A DNA stretch of 64,000 bases, taken from assembly GCF_001661345.1 (NCBI RefSeq), contig NW_017962913.1, positions 3,024,903-3,088,902 of the forward strand, written 5' to 3'. Of the stretch, positions 9,313-19,394 are shown one piece after another. Numbering within the stretch: position 1 is the first letter of the stretch; each line of letters starts with the position of its first letter. A program made the position numbers and the translations under genes. This stretch comes from Ascoidea rubescens DSM 1968 (Eukaryota > Ascomycota > Saccharomycetes > Ascoideales > Ascoideaceae). The notes under the pieces are model-generated. The model searched no databases, was not told where the DNA came from, and worked only from the letters and a program-made list of their open reading frames with translations.

Positions 9313-12300
9313 ATGGACGCCAGCACCGCCAGCACCTCCAGCACCTCCAGCTCCTCGCAGCTTCGCAGCGTCTTCCGCAGGCTCCGCTCTCGCTCCTCCA
9401 CCACCCTTTTCCACTCCGGCAGCAGATCCACCATCTCTTTCCACTCTCGTCCCTCCAACCTCTCTGCCGACACTTCTTCCTCCTTCCACTACTGCCAGCA
9501 CCCGTCGCTCCAGGGTTCCACTGCCACCATAAGGTCCATTTCCAACTCCTCCTCCCTCCTGCTATCCTCAGCTTCAAACAGAGACATCTCGCGCTCCAGC
9601 ACCTACTGCTCCAACAACATAAATATGTCCAACAATGACAATATTCACCAAGAAAATTCAAACTTCAACATTTCCGATATGCTCAGTCTAGACAACACTA
9701 TCACCTACGACTCAAAAGCAACCCCAATAAACGACTACAATAACGACTATAATAACAATAATAATAATACCAGCAATAATAACAATAGCAATAGCAATAG
9801 CAATAACAATAATAACTTTTACAACAAGGACGATGATGATGAAAATTCTGACGATTTTAATACCACCGTAATCTACGATAATAACGACAATGATATTCTC
9901 AACTTAAACACCACTTCCTCCCAGATTTTTTTCAATGATAACGATATTTTCTACAACGATAGCTATACAACTTATCATAATCATAATAGCGGTTCGAGTT
10001 TGTTAGCCTTGAAAAGTAACGACGACTATCTATCCCACGACGACTACCTATCCAATGACTCCAGCTACAACTACAAATTGCAAAAAAATATTCTCAATTA
10101 CAAAAAACTAGAGTCCTTGAACATACCAAAAAACCCAAATCTTCAGCTAATCACTTCCGATTCTCATTCCTCATCCTTCCAAATTCCTTCTATAGAAGTA
10201 TATAGTCCAAAATCTCCTCAAGACAATATAAACATATCAAACATCAACACCATTAACAGCACAACCACCGATACAAATGCCAATACCAAAAGCTCTCCTG
10301 CTTCGTCTATAGCTTCAAGAAAATCTCTCACAAAAGCATCTTCCTCCTCCACTCTACTTATACCCAAAAATAGATCCTCCTTAATATTCCCTTTAAAAAA
10401 ATTTCGTCGAAAGACAACCTCTCTCTTTACTGACCTATCCACTGACTCTCCTTCTAACCACTCCATATCAACAAAACCCTCAGATAACAACCTACGTTCA
10501 AAATCAAACATCTCATCATCTCATAATATAAATACAAATGTAAATACAAATATTAACCGCTCATTATCAAATTTTATATCCCAATCTACGGATGACATTC
10601 TTGAACGAAAAGCTTCTTTAGCAAAAAGAAAAAAAAGCCTATCCATATCCTCCAAAAACTCAATTATCAACAATAACAATAACAACAACAACAACAACAA
10701 CATATCTTCTCTCTTCATCAAAAAGAGAAACAACTCAGCTTCTCCAACAAAATTCAATTCTATCGCCAACTCAAAAATATCTCCCTTCAACAGAAGAAGA
10801 AGCAAAACCGTCGGCTCTTTATCTTCAATCCCCTCCCAAAATGATATCCACTCCTACAAAAGAAGATCTGTAGCCCTTGAAAATGACACCCCTCTAACCC
10901 ATTCCCTAGACTATGAAACAAGACTATCCCTACTGAACCCTCCTCATCGAAAAAATAGCCTAATTCCTAACTTTCTTTCAAGATTCTCAAATGAATCAAC
11001 TGTATCCTATCCAAGTCTCCTCTCCGATAAAAGAATCACAAACTCCACTTCAACTTCTCTATCTTCTCTTGATGATATCTCAAACTCAGTTTTGAAAAAA
11101 AAAAAAATCTTGCAAGACAGCTTCAATCTATCCCACGTCCCTAAACCTCACTTGAATGATGACTATAAATCCTACATTCTTAAACTACTAGAAGATGGCT
11201 ATTCCTACGAAATTATAGACATCCTATCCTCAAAATTCTCCTTTCCCTTGAAAAATAAAAACGACTCAATCATCAATTCTCCCAAAAGCTACGATTTCTC
11301 AGATTACTCTTATGGAACTGACCATAACTTTTATAAAAATTGCCTACTATACTACTTGTATGTTTTTTTCTTCAACTTGTTCTATAATGAAACTGGCTTG
11401 GAACAAGAAATTAACCCTTTCAATCATTCCCCAATTGATTCCAAAATCTTTGATATAGCCTCTAGAAATATCGATGATTACTACCACCAAGACGATTTGA
11501 AAGATTCCTACCTTTTATTTACAACTATAGGTAATTTATCAGTTCAAGAAATGATCTCAAAAGTATATTCAATACCTGTCGACTTAATCCTAAGAAAATT
11601 TCTATATTTTCATAAACTACCTGGCGAAACTGAAAAGATTGACATGGTTTTAGAATCAATTTCTACCACCTATCTATATTTCCTAAAATTAAAACATTTT
11701 GAAAATATCATCAGTCTACGCCTAAAAGACCAAAAATTTATTACTCAAACAACTGATAAATGCTTATTCAACTCAATCGATGAAATTTACACTCTATTGT
11801 TCTCCCTAGTGGTTCTTCATACTGATCATTTTAACAAAAATAATAAAACTAAAATGACAAAACTGGATTATCTCGCCATTATTAATGATTTCAAAAATGA
11901 TAGCAAAAGAAAATTAAAAAAATCAAAAAACTCAGATTTTAAGAAAAGAGACCCCTTGTTTAATTTGCTTTGTAAAGATTTAGCCGAATACTTTTTCGAC
12001 AATATAACTGCAATTCCTTTCAAATCAATATCTGAAGTTTTCGATTCGGCTAAATATACTGTCACATTACCATTAGCATCTTCTAATCCAAGTCCTCAAT
12101 TAAAAAGAAGAAATTCAACTTTCGGGTGGTCAAGTGTATCAAATTTGAACTCATTGGTTTATTCCTCTTCTACATATAAAGATCTTGATTTCATGAAACT
12201 AGATTTATCTCTGTTCGACCTCAGTGACTCATATGAAGACATTTTTCAAAATTTAGTGGAGTATAATGGTGAAAATTTCTCCAAGACAGCATTTTCATCA

Positions 12301-14664
12301 TCTCAGTACTCTATCTCCAAATCATCTCATAAATTGGTCTTAAAATTTACAAACCACTGCCTGATATCTCCTTATTTATCTTCTAATTTTGGTTTAAAGG
12401 TTTTTAATCATCAAAATTCAAATGAAAATTTACAAATTAAATCTCCTGCAAGCTCTTCCTTTAAATTCAGAAACGGTATTTCAATCAATAGTCAGGATTC
12501 TTCAACTTCTCTAAATGAACAACCTTCTACTACTAAAAAATATTATTATGTTAGTATTGTAAAAGCCGGTGTTTTATACCATTCAAGATCAACTTCTTTA
12601 ATTAAGAATAGAAAGAAAAACAAAGGCCGTGGAAAAAACTTTAAAGAAGATTTAAATGAAAATCATTCTAATAGTAATGGCTGGAGAAAATCATATTGCA
12701 TTGTTACAAATTTTGGTTTATATTTATTCAGAAACTTAAGTTGGATTAGCAATCTTACTGAAGAAATATTAGAATGCTTTGAAAATGATTTTTATGATAA
12801 CAATTTCAATAACTCTACAGAATTGGAAGAAAAATTAAAAGTCTTAGAAGTTAATTCGTATCTTTCATTTAACAATATTTTCACTCATAGTGCAAACCCT
12901 AATCTTATTTGCTCTATTCCGTTGAAAAAATGTTTTGCCTACAGATCGTCTCTCAAAGAAACCGATAATAGTTTTTATGTTAGTTTGGATTCTGAATTTA
13001 ACAATCTTGATGATGATTTTGATAGTTGTTTGGCCTGGATGGATAAGAGAGTATTGGACTCAATTGATTCTCGAGAATTATTAAAATCTAGCTCAACTGA
13101 AACCATGATGAGCTGGATCAATTGTTTGAATCATTTATCAAGTATCTCTGATTGCACTCCATTTGATATTCAAACATATCTTAACTGCTCAAAATTTTTG
13201 GAGAGTTATTCCACTGCTCAGACTAACTCGGAAAATCCCGTTGAAAAACCCATTGAAAATTCCGCTGAAGGTTACGATGTCGAAATTTATGAAATAACTT
13301 CATTAGATATTATGGGAATTAATCAAAAATATATTGTTCTAAAGAGTGAGTTTAAAGTTATTCAAAAGACAATATCTAGTTTTTTTAAGATCCTATTTTT
13401 TGTTCAAAATTTAATACCTTTACAAACAAAGACAAAAAGTTTGTTATTAAATTTTTCAAATAAAGTATACCTGTCATATTTGCAATCATTGTGGTATGAA
13501 AAATTTAAAGTTGAAAGTTTTATATATTACATTGAAAATGAGGTTCATTACCAAGATATTTTAAGAAATGATGAATTACTGATAAATTATTGCCATGAAA
13601 ATTTACTACAAGGGCCCGAAAGTTCTGAATTTGAGGAATTTTGCTTTATTATTGATCATTACTTGGAACATCTTAATCAAATTCCTTTGAAAAAATCTAG
13701 AAGTGAAAGTGTTGCTTCAATATTTTCAGATGATGATTTGGATGCATTACCACCAATTAATAATAGCCCAAGTTTTCAAGAAAATAAATCTAAGGACACT
13801 TTAACAATTTCACCCACACATAAAAAAATTGATGGGAAAAATAATAATATAGAAGATGAAGAAATGAAAACTCCGAATTTGAAACAATTTTTTTCGATTT
13901 CAATTGATGATTCTTATGTTGAGGAAGAGATGGAGCAGAAAATATCACTCCCCAAATCGTCTTCAAGTGATTTTCTTTCTGCCGATAATATTGATAAAAT
14001 AATTCCGCCTCCGAGTATTGCTGAAATAGCAAAAAATAATGATGGTAGGGGATTGAGAAAATTAGCGTCAAAAAGATCATTTTATTCTTTAAGATCATTA
14101 AAGTCTACGTTCAGTTTAGTTTCTCATGGATCTGAAGTCACTAATAGCAATAACCATATTCCCAATCAAAATAAAACAAAAGGACTTGAGAACTTGTTTG
14201 GAAAGGAAAATAGACATGAGTATGATAATTCTCAGTCATCTACAGAGGTAAATCCTAACTTGAACTACGTTAATAGCGATAACCAAGCCAAAGATATTCA
14301 AAAGACAGGATATAACAATGATACTGCTCAAATAAGTGAAAATAGTGATAAGAATGGAAAAACTATCACCGAGGACAGTATAGCCACCAAGATTGATAAT
14401 AATAAAAACGGCAAAACTAAATCTCAAAGTAAAAGTGTTCATTATAGTAGAAAGTCTGATCCGATTTTCAATAAAGAACTGCAAAAGGAAAAAAATACAG
14501 AAAATTATCGACCTCGAAGAAAATTCTTTGCACAAAAATCTACTTCGTTTAAAATTGCAGCAAAAAAAGCATTATTGAGCCGAAAATCGAGTAGTCAGAA
14601 GATATTTCATTTAAACCATAATAATAAGTCAACCCCAAATTTTCCAATTATTAATATCACGTAA
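9313..14664 (+). CDS. SYT1: Arf guanine-nucleotide exchange factor, Sec7 + PH domains (Syt1-like)
   Basis: This protein of 1783 residues is predicted to load GTP on Arf/Arl GTPases at Golgi or endosomal membranes. A Ser/Asn-rich, probably disordered region covers about 1-570. The Sec7 domain lies at about 600-870. Its FLYFHKLPGETEKID motif carries the catalytic 'glutamic finger' (Glu ~772), and the VVLHTDHFN motif follows. A PH domain is at about 1075-1280 (YYYVSIVKAGVLYHS ... NGWRKSYCIVTNFGLYLFRN). The C-terminal ~400 residues are charged and low in complexity. The order Sec7 then PH matches yeast Syt1 (1226 aa); the extra length is disordered sequence. The start at 9313 (MDASTAS) is preferred, because the frame upstream to 9055 runs over the divergent GH17 gene. 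Yel1 is a less likely alternative. Confidence 0.82.
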   Translation: MDASTASTSSTSSSSQLRSVFRRLRSRSSTTLFHSGSRSTISFHSRPSNLSADTSSSFHYCQHPSLQGSTATIRSISNSSSLLLSSASNRDISRSSTYCSNNINMSNNDNIHQENSNFNISDMLSLDNTITYDSKATPINDYNNDYNNNNNNTSNNNNSNSNSNNNNNFYNKDDDDENSDDFNTTVIYDNNDNDILNLNTTSSQIFFNDNDIFYNDSYTTYHNHNSGSSLLALKSNDDYLSHDDYLSNDSSYNYKLQKNILNYKKLESLNIPKNPNLQLITSDSHSSSFQIPSIEVYSPKSPQDNINISNINTINSTTTDTNANTKSSPASSIASRKSLTKASSSSTLLIPKNRSSLIFPLKKFRRKTTSLFTDLSTDSPSNHSISTKPSDNNLRSKSNISSSHNINTNVNTNINRSLSNFISQSTDDILERKASLAKRKKSLSISSKNSIINNNNNNNNNNNISSLFIKKRNNSASPTKFNSIANSKISPFNRRRSKTVGSLSSIPSQNDIHSYKRRSVALENDTPLTHSLDYETRLSLLNPPHRKNSLIPNFLSRFSNESTVSYPSLLSDKRITNSTSTSLSSLDDISNSVLKKKKILQDSFNLSHVPKPHLNDDYKSYILKLLEDGYSYEIIDILSSKFSFPLKNKNDSIINSPKSYDFSDYSYGTDHNFYKNCLLYYLYVFFFNLFYNETGLEQEINPFNHSPIDSKIFDIASRNIDDYYHQDDLKDSYLLFTTIGNLSVQEMISKVYSIPVDLILRKFLYFHKLPGETEKIDMVLESISTTYLYFLKLKHFENIISLRLKDQKFITQTTDKCLFNSIDEIYTLLFSLVVLHTDHFNKNNKTKMTKLDYLAIINDFKNDSKRKLKKSKNSDFKKRDPLFNLLCKDLAEYFFDNITAIPFKSISEVFDSAKYTVTLPLASSNPSPQLKRRNSTFGWSSVSNLNSLVYSSSTYKDLDFMKLDLSLFDLSDSYEDIFQNLVEYNGENFSKTAFSSSQYSISKSSHKLVLKFTNHCLISPYLSSNFGLKVFNHQNSNENLQIKSPASSSFKFRNGISINSQDSSTSLNEQPSTTKKYYYVSIVKAGVLYHSRSTSLIKNRKKNKGRGKNFKEDLNENHSNSNGWRKSYCIVTNFGLYLFRNLSWISNLTEEILECFENDFYDNNFNNSTELEEKLKVLEVNSYLSFNNIFTHSANPNLICSIPLKKCFAYRSSLKETDNSFYVSLDSEFNNLDDDFDSCLAWMDKRVLDSIDSRELLKSSSTETMMSWINCLNHLSSISDCTPFDIQTYLNCSKFLESYSTAQTNSENPVEKPIENSAEGYDVEIYEITSLDIMGINQKYIVLKSEFKVIQKTISSFFKILFFVQNLIPLQTKTKSLLLNFSNKVYLSYLQSLWYEKFKVESFIYYIENEVHYQDILRNDELLINYCHENLLQGPESSEFEEFCFIIDHYLEHLNQIPLKKSRSESVASIFSDDDLDALPPINNSPSFQENKSKDTLTISPTHKKIDGKNNNIEDEEMKTPNLKQFFSISIDDSYVEEEMEQKISLPKSSSSDFLSADNIDKIIPPPSIAEIAKNNDGRGLRKLASKRSFYSLRSLKSTFSLVSHGSEVTNSNNHIPNQNKTKGLENLFGKENRHEYDNSQSSTEVNPNLNYVNSDNQAKDIQKTGYNNDTAQISENSDKNGKTITEDSIATKIDNNKNGKTKSQSKSVHYSRKSDPIFNKELQKEKNTENYRPRRKFFAQKSTSFKIAAKKALLSRKSSSQKIFHLNHNNKSTPNFPIINIT

Positions 14665-15147
14665 AAACTGTAAAAGGTTACATTTTTTTTTTTTGTATAA
14701 TATATTTTCTGTACATGATGTCAATTATCATCCTATACATTTTGTTTTTTTTTATTTATTTTTTGTTTTTTGTTTTTTTTGTTTCCTTTCATTAATTTCA
14801 TGTTTTTTATTGTTGGTATATATAGCTGGATTATATATGTTATGAATTTTAAATTCACTTTCTTGAATGTTCATTACAGTCTTTTTTTTTTTTGATTTTT
14901 GATTTTTGATTGATTTTGTTTCTATCCTATGATTTTATAATTTTATTAGTTTATAAAATCATAATTTTTGTTTATATTTATGTTTCATTGTTTTTAAAAT
15001 CTACAGATTTATAGAATATAAAAAGTTAAGTTATGAGTATTAATTGGATAGAAACGTAGACAAATGTAGTATTTACAAAAGAAGGTAATACAATAAATGA
15101 ATAGCTAATAAGATATTGATTTTTGTAGATATTTATGTGAATTCTGA
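14665..15147. other. Convergent 3' region, SYT1 / MRPL51
   Basis: This stretch lies between two gene 3' ends. It is rich in T tracts (about 14682-14695, 14742-14785, 14882-14895), as expected for polyadenylation signals. I see no gene. Confidence 0.5.
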
Positions 15148-15706
15148 TTAAATTTTGTGTCTTAGAGAGGGTGCAACATGAAAGGGACTCCAAATACCTC
15201 TTGGGTTTTTATTTTTACTTGTGACGTTATTCTTGTATGAAGTTAATTGAGCAGATGAATTATTTTTGATTAAATCCAATTTTCTTTTAATTTCAAAGGG
15301 TTTTAAATTTCTGACACAAATTGATTTGACTTGGTTGTAAGGATAGTAACCTTTTACGACAGGATGGCCGGTTTTTTTGATTATGTTGAACTCGATTTTT
15401 GGATTTGAAGCAGCATAATCTTTTAATTCATTCAAAATGAACTGTCTCATTCCCTCGGCGGAACCATTCCAGTTACAATATTGTAAAACTATTTTTTTGC
15501 ACTGTATCAAGTATAATAGAATGAAGTGAGACCAAAAAGAAAAAAAAAAGAATAGAATAATAGAAAAGAAAGACAATTAATGATGTTAATATAACAATTT
15601 AAAGAGGCCGGAAAAGTGCAAAAGAAGAGAGACAACATACAGGTAGCATGAATGTGCCCAAACCATTCATGGAAAGGGATGTTGCTGATAGTGGTTTGAC
15701 GGGCAT
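15148..15706 (-). CDS. MRPL51: Mitochondrial large-subunit ribosomal protein mL43 (MRPL51), two exons
   Basis: The CDS is complement(join(15148..15501,15641..15706)). Exon 1 (22 codons, MPVKPLSATSLSMNGLGTF...) ends at a canonical GTATGT donor. Exon 2 resumes after a TACAG acceptor with CKKIVLQYCNWNGSAEGMR. Joined, the protein has 139 residues and follows yeast Mrpl51 (140 aa) end to end: QYCNWxGSxEGMR, KxGHP, ICVRNL and the C-terminal RGIWSPxHxAxxxRxI are all conserved. It belongs to the L51/S25/CI-B8 thioredoxin-like family and is a structural protein of the mitochondrial large subunit. Unspliced, exon 2 alone would start with a spurious hydrophobic stretch translated from the intron. The gene is divergent from the NDUFAF3-like gene and shares a 255-bp upstream region with it. 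Confidence 0.93.
15502..15640 (-). other. Spliceosomal intron of MRPL51 (139 nt)
   Basis: The donor is GTATGT (15640-15635) and the acceptor is TACAG ending at 15502. The best branch-point candidate is TATTAAC at 15591-15585, one base from the yeast consensus TACTAAC, about 83 nt from the acceptor. A polypyrimidine tract follows it. Position near the 5' end is typical of budding-yeast introns. Confidence 0.88.
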
Positions 15707-15961
15707 TATTAACAGTTATTAGACGTGTATTAAAGAATAACTTTTTATGAAAATGAACCCAAAATGCAGTAAATTGATTTTATTCAATATAATTTAGGTT
15801 GATTATATCCTCACTCTCGGTTGGGATATTTCCGTGAAAAAAAGAAAATTGTCATGTGATGCGGACTGGTAAATCCGCAAGAAAAATCCGGATTTGATAT
15901 TTTGCAGATTTCAGTGGAGAAGTGATGGAATACTGAGGAAAGAAAAATAAGCTGAATCGAA
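15707..15961. promoter_or_regulatory. Bidirectional promoter of two mitochondrial genes
   Basis: It contains an E-box-like GTCATGTGA at 15851-15859. GCGGA-N8-TCCGC at 15861-15878 holds a CGG-N10-CCG pair, the half-site arrangement used by Put3-like Zn2Cys6 dimers. A perfect 12-bp palindrome AAATCCGGATTT lies at 15884-15895. The sites are seen directly; factor identity is inference. Confidence 0.45.
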
Positions 15962-16576
15962 ATGGCAGCAAGCAGATGGTTAAGAAGTGTCGGAAAACTT
16001 GCACGATATGGTAGCTTAGGGTTAAGAAGAGAATTTCATAGCAAGAATAGCTCTGTTTATTTGGGTGGATTGAAAACTCAAAAGGTAGGAGATACTGCGC
16101 TATCAAAATTCGATATCTATGCCGGATTGACTGGACCAAAAAATTCAGTGGAATCAGTATTATCGAACGGGTTTCTATTAACAAATGGGCTAATCATCAG
16201 ATCAACAAATGTTATTCCTGAGAACAACGACAATGAGATTAATAAAAAACAGAAAATTGTTGGTGCAATACTACTTAATAATGAAACATTTGAGATTGAT
16301 TTGTCGAATAACTATGAAATCATCAACAACTTCATTTTGAAGTTCAATGAGAAATCCTTGAGCATATTCAGGTTGATTCACCCCAAACCAGACTTGTTAG
16401 TGATTGGACTAGGGAAAAAAACAAGAATGTTGGATCAAAGCAACAAGAACTTCTTCAAGGAGTTGGGCATCCAGCTCGAGGTGACCAGCACCTTGAATGC
16501 CTGCAAAAACTTTGACATACTCTCAACTGAGAGGAAAGACCAGATAGGAGCCCTCCTCCTCCCACCTAACGTCTAA
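15962..16576 (+). CDS. Mth938/DUF498 mitochondrial protein, NDUFAF3-like complex I assembly factor
   Basis: The protein has 204 residues. The N-terminal ~28 (MAASRWLRSVGKLARYGSLG...) are basic, Ser/Leu-rich and without acids, as in a mitochondrial presequence. The remainder is the Mth938-domain fold (DUF498/NDUFAF3): FDIYAGLTGP, FLLTNGLIIRST, then PKPDLLVIGLGKKTR, FFKELGIQLEVTSTLNACKN and the closing GALLLPPN, all hallmark blocks. NDUFAF3 acts with NDUFAF4 in assembling the membrane-proximal arm of NADH:ubiquinone oxidoreductase. Baker's yeast, which has no complex I, lacks it, so its presence suggests a complex I-containing yeast. The shared promoter with MRPL51 fits a mitochondrial role. 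Confidence 0.85.
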   Translation: MAASRWLRSVGKLARYGSLGLRREFHSKNSSVYLGGLKTQKVGDTALSKFDIYAGLTGPKNSVESVLSNGFLLTNGLIIRSTNVIPENNDNEINKKQKIVGAILLNNETFEIDLSNNYEIINNFILKFNEKSLSIFRLIHPKPDLLVIGLGKKTRMLDQSNKNFFKELGIQLEVTSTLNACKNFDILSTERKDQIGALLLPPNV

Positions 16577-17060
16577 TGCAGCTGTTTGTGCAAACCGAGC
16601 AGCTCTAGCTTCAAAACCATCCACTCTGTAAATACAAAGAAGCGTTCCAGCGCTGTGGATTCGGTGCACAAACGCTGCGGCACGCACGCTCTTATTTTGA
16701 CCACATTCGCGCAAAACTTTCCCGCCGAGGAAAAACCAACTGAAAAAAACGCTGTCTACTGCACAATTACGTAAAAGCCTGATAAGATGCTGCTGCACAC
16801 GCACGCATGCTATATCACGCAGCGAGCCGCCTGAGATAAGATCACGCGCCCATTTGCCGGCTGCAGATAACAGTCGTTGCGAGGAGAGGCCATCCATCTC
16901 AGGCGAAAAGTATAAATACTCCAGCTTCTCGTTGTTTGCCTTCCTCTGAGTTTCTTCTCCTAAGCTGTCTTCTTTTCCTTTTTTACTTTCTCTGTCTACT
17001 TTTTACTGCTTCTTTTCTCTGTCCTCTTGCTCTCTGCTCTCTGCTCTCTGTTGTCTGCTA
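16577..17060 (+). promoter_or_regulatory. AVT-like gene upstream region with GATA sites
   Basis: GATAAG occurs at 16781-16786 and 16835-16840, with GATAA at 16866-16870. These are binding motifs for Gln3/Gat1-type nitrogen regulators. The region is G+C-rich, and the last ~110 bp are a pyrimidine-rich leader with a TCTCTGC repeat just before the ATG. Nitrogen control of a vacuolar amino-acid transporter would be sensible but is inferred. Confidence 0.45.
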
Positions 17061-19394
17061 ATGATGCCCTCCAGTTCTTACCTTGGTCGAGATAACAGAA
17101 ATGCCTCCTTCTCATCAAATATCAACCCAATGTCCTTGGTAGCTGGCGATCCTGGTGTTGCTGGGTCTCCCGTAAGACACCAAAACATTCTCAAGCTAAC
17201 AAACTCTCCCTCGAATAATCATCTTAATGATCTTTACAACCCCAACTCAAGCTCAAACTTGAATCTTAAAAACTTGAGAAATAGTAGTTACAACTCTTTA
17301 AATCACTCGTTTCTAAACAGAAACAACAGCACATCAATAAACAACACCACCAATACTAGCAGTAACAACAACTTGTCAAATTTGTTCATGAAAAGATCAG
17401 TGTCTATTCCAAATTCTAACGCAAACCCATTTGACGACCTCAATAACTTGAATAATAACCTCAATAATAACAGCAGCAACTCGAAACTACCCTTAATTAA
17501 ACATGATCCCCCAATGTCCTCAAATAATTCAGTCTTCACCGCCTCCACAAATTGGTCTCACTCAAATAATCATTCCCCTCAACAACCTTCCCAACTACAA
17601 AACTTAACCATAGAAAATCAAAACGAAAATTTAGAGATTTTAAACAGCGTTAAAAATCATCTTATAACCAATCCAAATATTGACCCAATAACTCTTCAAG
17701 GTGGTGACATAACAAGAGATTTATATAAATTTGCAAATTCAAATTCAAAGGATAACGTTTCTTTTATTTCAACTAATTCAAATATTCTCAATACAAACCT
17801 AATTAATAACAACAATTTACCTAATAATGACACTGAAAATAACTTAACTATAAAACCATCCAGAAGATCTTCTTTTAACTTGAACGAAAGACGACAGTCC
17901 ATTGCAAGTGCAATCAATGTTCCTGGTGGTTTTAGAAGAGAATTTATTATTAAAAAAGTTATAAATAATTCAAATCATAATAACCCCAAATCAAGCAAAC
18001 TAACTTCAAATACAAACAACAGTAATGACGATATCACTTTACCTCCCTTTTTAACTCGAAATTTCATGGAATTTTTGTCTATTTATGGTCATTTTGCTGG
18101 TGAAAATTTGGAAGATTACGATTTTAAAACCTGTGCAATTAAATTACCCTCAAAATCAATTGATGAAGAAACTCCTCTTTTATCCGAATCTTCCTCCACT
18201 AATATCTCTTCTTCAGCTTTTAATAAACAAAAAGGAACTGCAACTCCGTTAAAGGCCTTCTTCCTATTATTTAAAGCATTTATAGGTACTGGTATCTTAT
18301 TTTTACCAAAGGCCTTTTTAAATGGTGGCTTACTTTTTTCTTCAATTGTTTTATTCTTCTTTGGTTTATACTCTTATTGGTGCTATTACCTATTAGTCCA
18401 AACTAAATCTGCTACAAATGTCTCCTCTTTTGGTGACATTGGTTTAATCCTATTTGGCTATAAAATGAAACTTCTCATTTTATTTTCAATAGTCTTATCT
18501 CAAATTGGCTTTGTAGCTACTTATTTGGTATTCACAAGTAATAACTTGATTGCATTCATTAAAAACATCTTTAATTTCGATGTCTCATTCATTTTTATGT
18601 TATCAATCCTATGTCTAATCTTTATGCCATTATCTTTAATTAGAAACATTACAAAATTATCTTTAGCTGCATTATTTGCCAACGTTTTCATTTTTTTCGG
18701 TTTGATCGTCATTGTTTATTACACTTCATTTCATTTAATTCTTAATGGTCCGGCCAACGATATTATTTTTTTCAATTCAAATGATTGGCCCTTATTCATA
18801 GGTGTAGCCATTTTTTCCTTTGAAGGTATTGGTTTAATTATCCCAATTCAAGAATCAATGGCTCAACCAGAAAAATTTCCAAAAGTTATGTTTTTAGTCA
18901 TAGTTTCAATTTCAATTTTAATGATCTCAATTGCTTCATTATGTTATATGACTTATGGCTCAAAAACCCTAACTGTAATTATACTAAATTTACCACAAGA
19001 TTCAATCTTTGTCAATCTAATTCAGCTATTCTATTCTTTAGCTATTTTATTATCTTCTCCTTTGCAATTGTTTCCTGTTATTAAAATCTTGGAAAACAAT
19101 ATTTTTGGTCCAAATTTACATGGCAAATTTGATTGGAAAATTAAATGGTTAAAAAACTTTTTCAGATTTTCAATCGTTATCCTGTGCACCCTTATTGCAA
19201 TTTATGGTGCTGATAACTTGGATAGATTTGTCTCATTGGTTGGTTGTCTTGCTTGCATTCCTTTAGTTTATATGTACCCTCCAATGCTTCATTATAAATC
19301 CTGTGCAAAGGACAAACTTGCCAGACTTTCTGATATTTGTTTAGTCATATTTGGTGGAATAGCTCTCATTTACACAACTTCTCATCTCTTGTGA
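17061..19394 (+). CDS. Vacuolar amino-acid transporter, Avt3/Avt4-like (AAAP family)
   Basis: This 777-residue protein is predicted to export neutral or basic amino acids from the vacuole in symport with protons. The first ~390 residues are hydrophilic and Asn/Ser-rich, with RRSSFNLNERRQSIA and the acidic DEETPLLSES typical of Avt3/Avt4. From about 395 there are about 11 transmembrane helices starting TPLKAFFLLFKAFIGTGILF LPKAF, the first-helix signature of the family. A later conserved block is FSFEGIGLIIPIQESM, and the end is YGADNLDRFVSLVGCLACIPL. The long soluble N-terminus separates Avt3/4 from the shorter Avt1/2/5/6/7. GATA motifs upstream suggest nitrogen regulation. Choosing between AVT3 and AVT4 needs a tree. 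Confidence 0.87.
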   Translation: MMPSSSYLGRDNRNASFSSNINPMSLVAGDPGVAGSPVRHQNILKLTNSPSNNHLNDLYNPNSSSNLNLKNLRNSSYNSLNHSFLNRNNSTSINNTTNTSSNNNLSNLFMKRSVSIPNSNANPFDDLNNLNNNLNNNSSNSKLPLIKHDPPMSSNNSVFTASTNWSHSNNHSPQQPSQLQNLTIENQNENLEILNSVKNHLITNPNIDPITLQGGDITRDLYKFANSNSKDNVSFISTNSNILNTNLINNNNLPNNDTENNLTIKPSRRSSFNLNERRQSIASAINVPGGFRREFIIKKVINNSNHNNPKSSKLTSNTNNSNDDITLPPFLTRNFMEFLSIYGHFAGENLEDYDFKTCAIKLPSKSIDEETPLLSESSSTNISSSAFNKQKGTATPLKAFFLLFKAFIGTGILFLPKAFLNGGLLFSSIVLFFFGLYSYWCYYLLVQTKSATNVSSFGDIGLILFGYKMKLLILFSIVLSQIGFVATYLVFTSNNLIAFIKNIFNFDVSFIFMLSILCLIFMPLSLIRNITKLSLAALFANVFIFFGLIVIVYYTSFHLILNGPANDIIFFNSNDWPLFIGVAIFSFEGIGLIIPIQESMAQPEKFPKVMFLVIVSISILMISIASLCYMTYGSKTLTVIILNLPQDSIFVNLIQLFYSLAILLSSPLQLFPVIKILENNIFGPNLHGKFDWKIKWLKNFFRFSIVILCTLIAIYGADNLDRFVSLVGCLACIPLVYMYPPMLHYKSCAKDKLARLSDICLVIFGGIALIYTTSHLL

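Noticed and set aside
9040-9661. Several frames of 86-153 codons on both strands around the GH17/SYT1 promoter
   Set aside because: They are shadows of the G+C-rich triplet-repeat DNA at the 5' ends of the two real genes.
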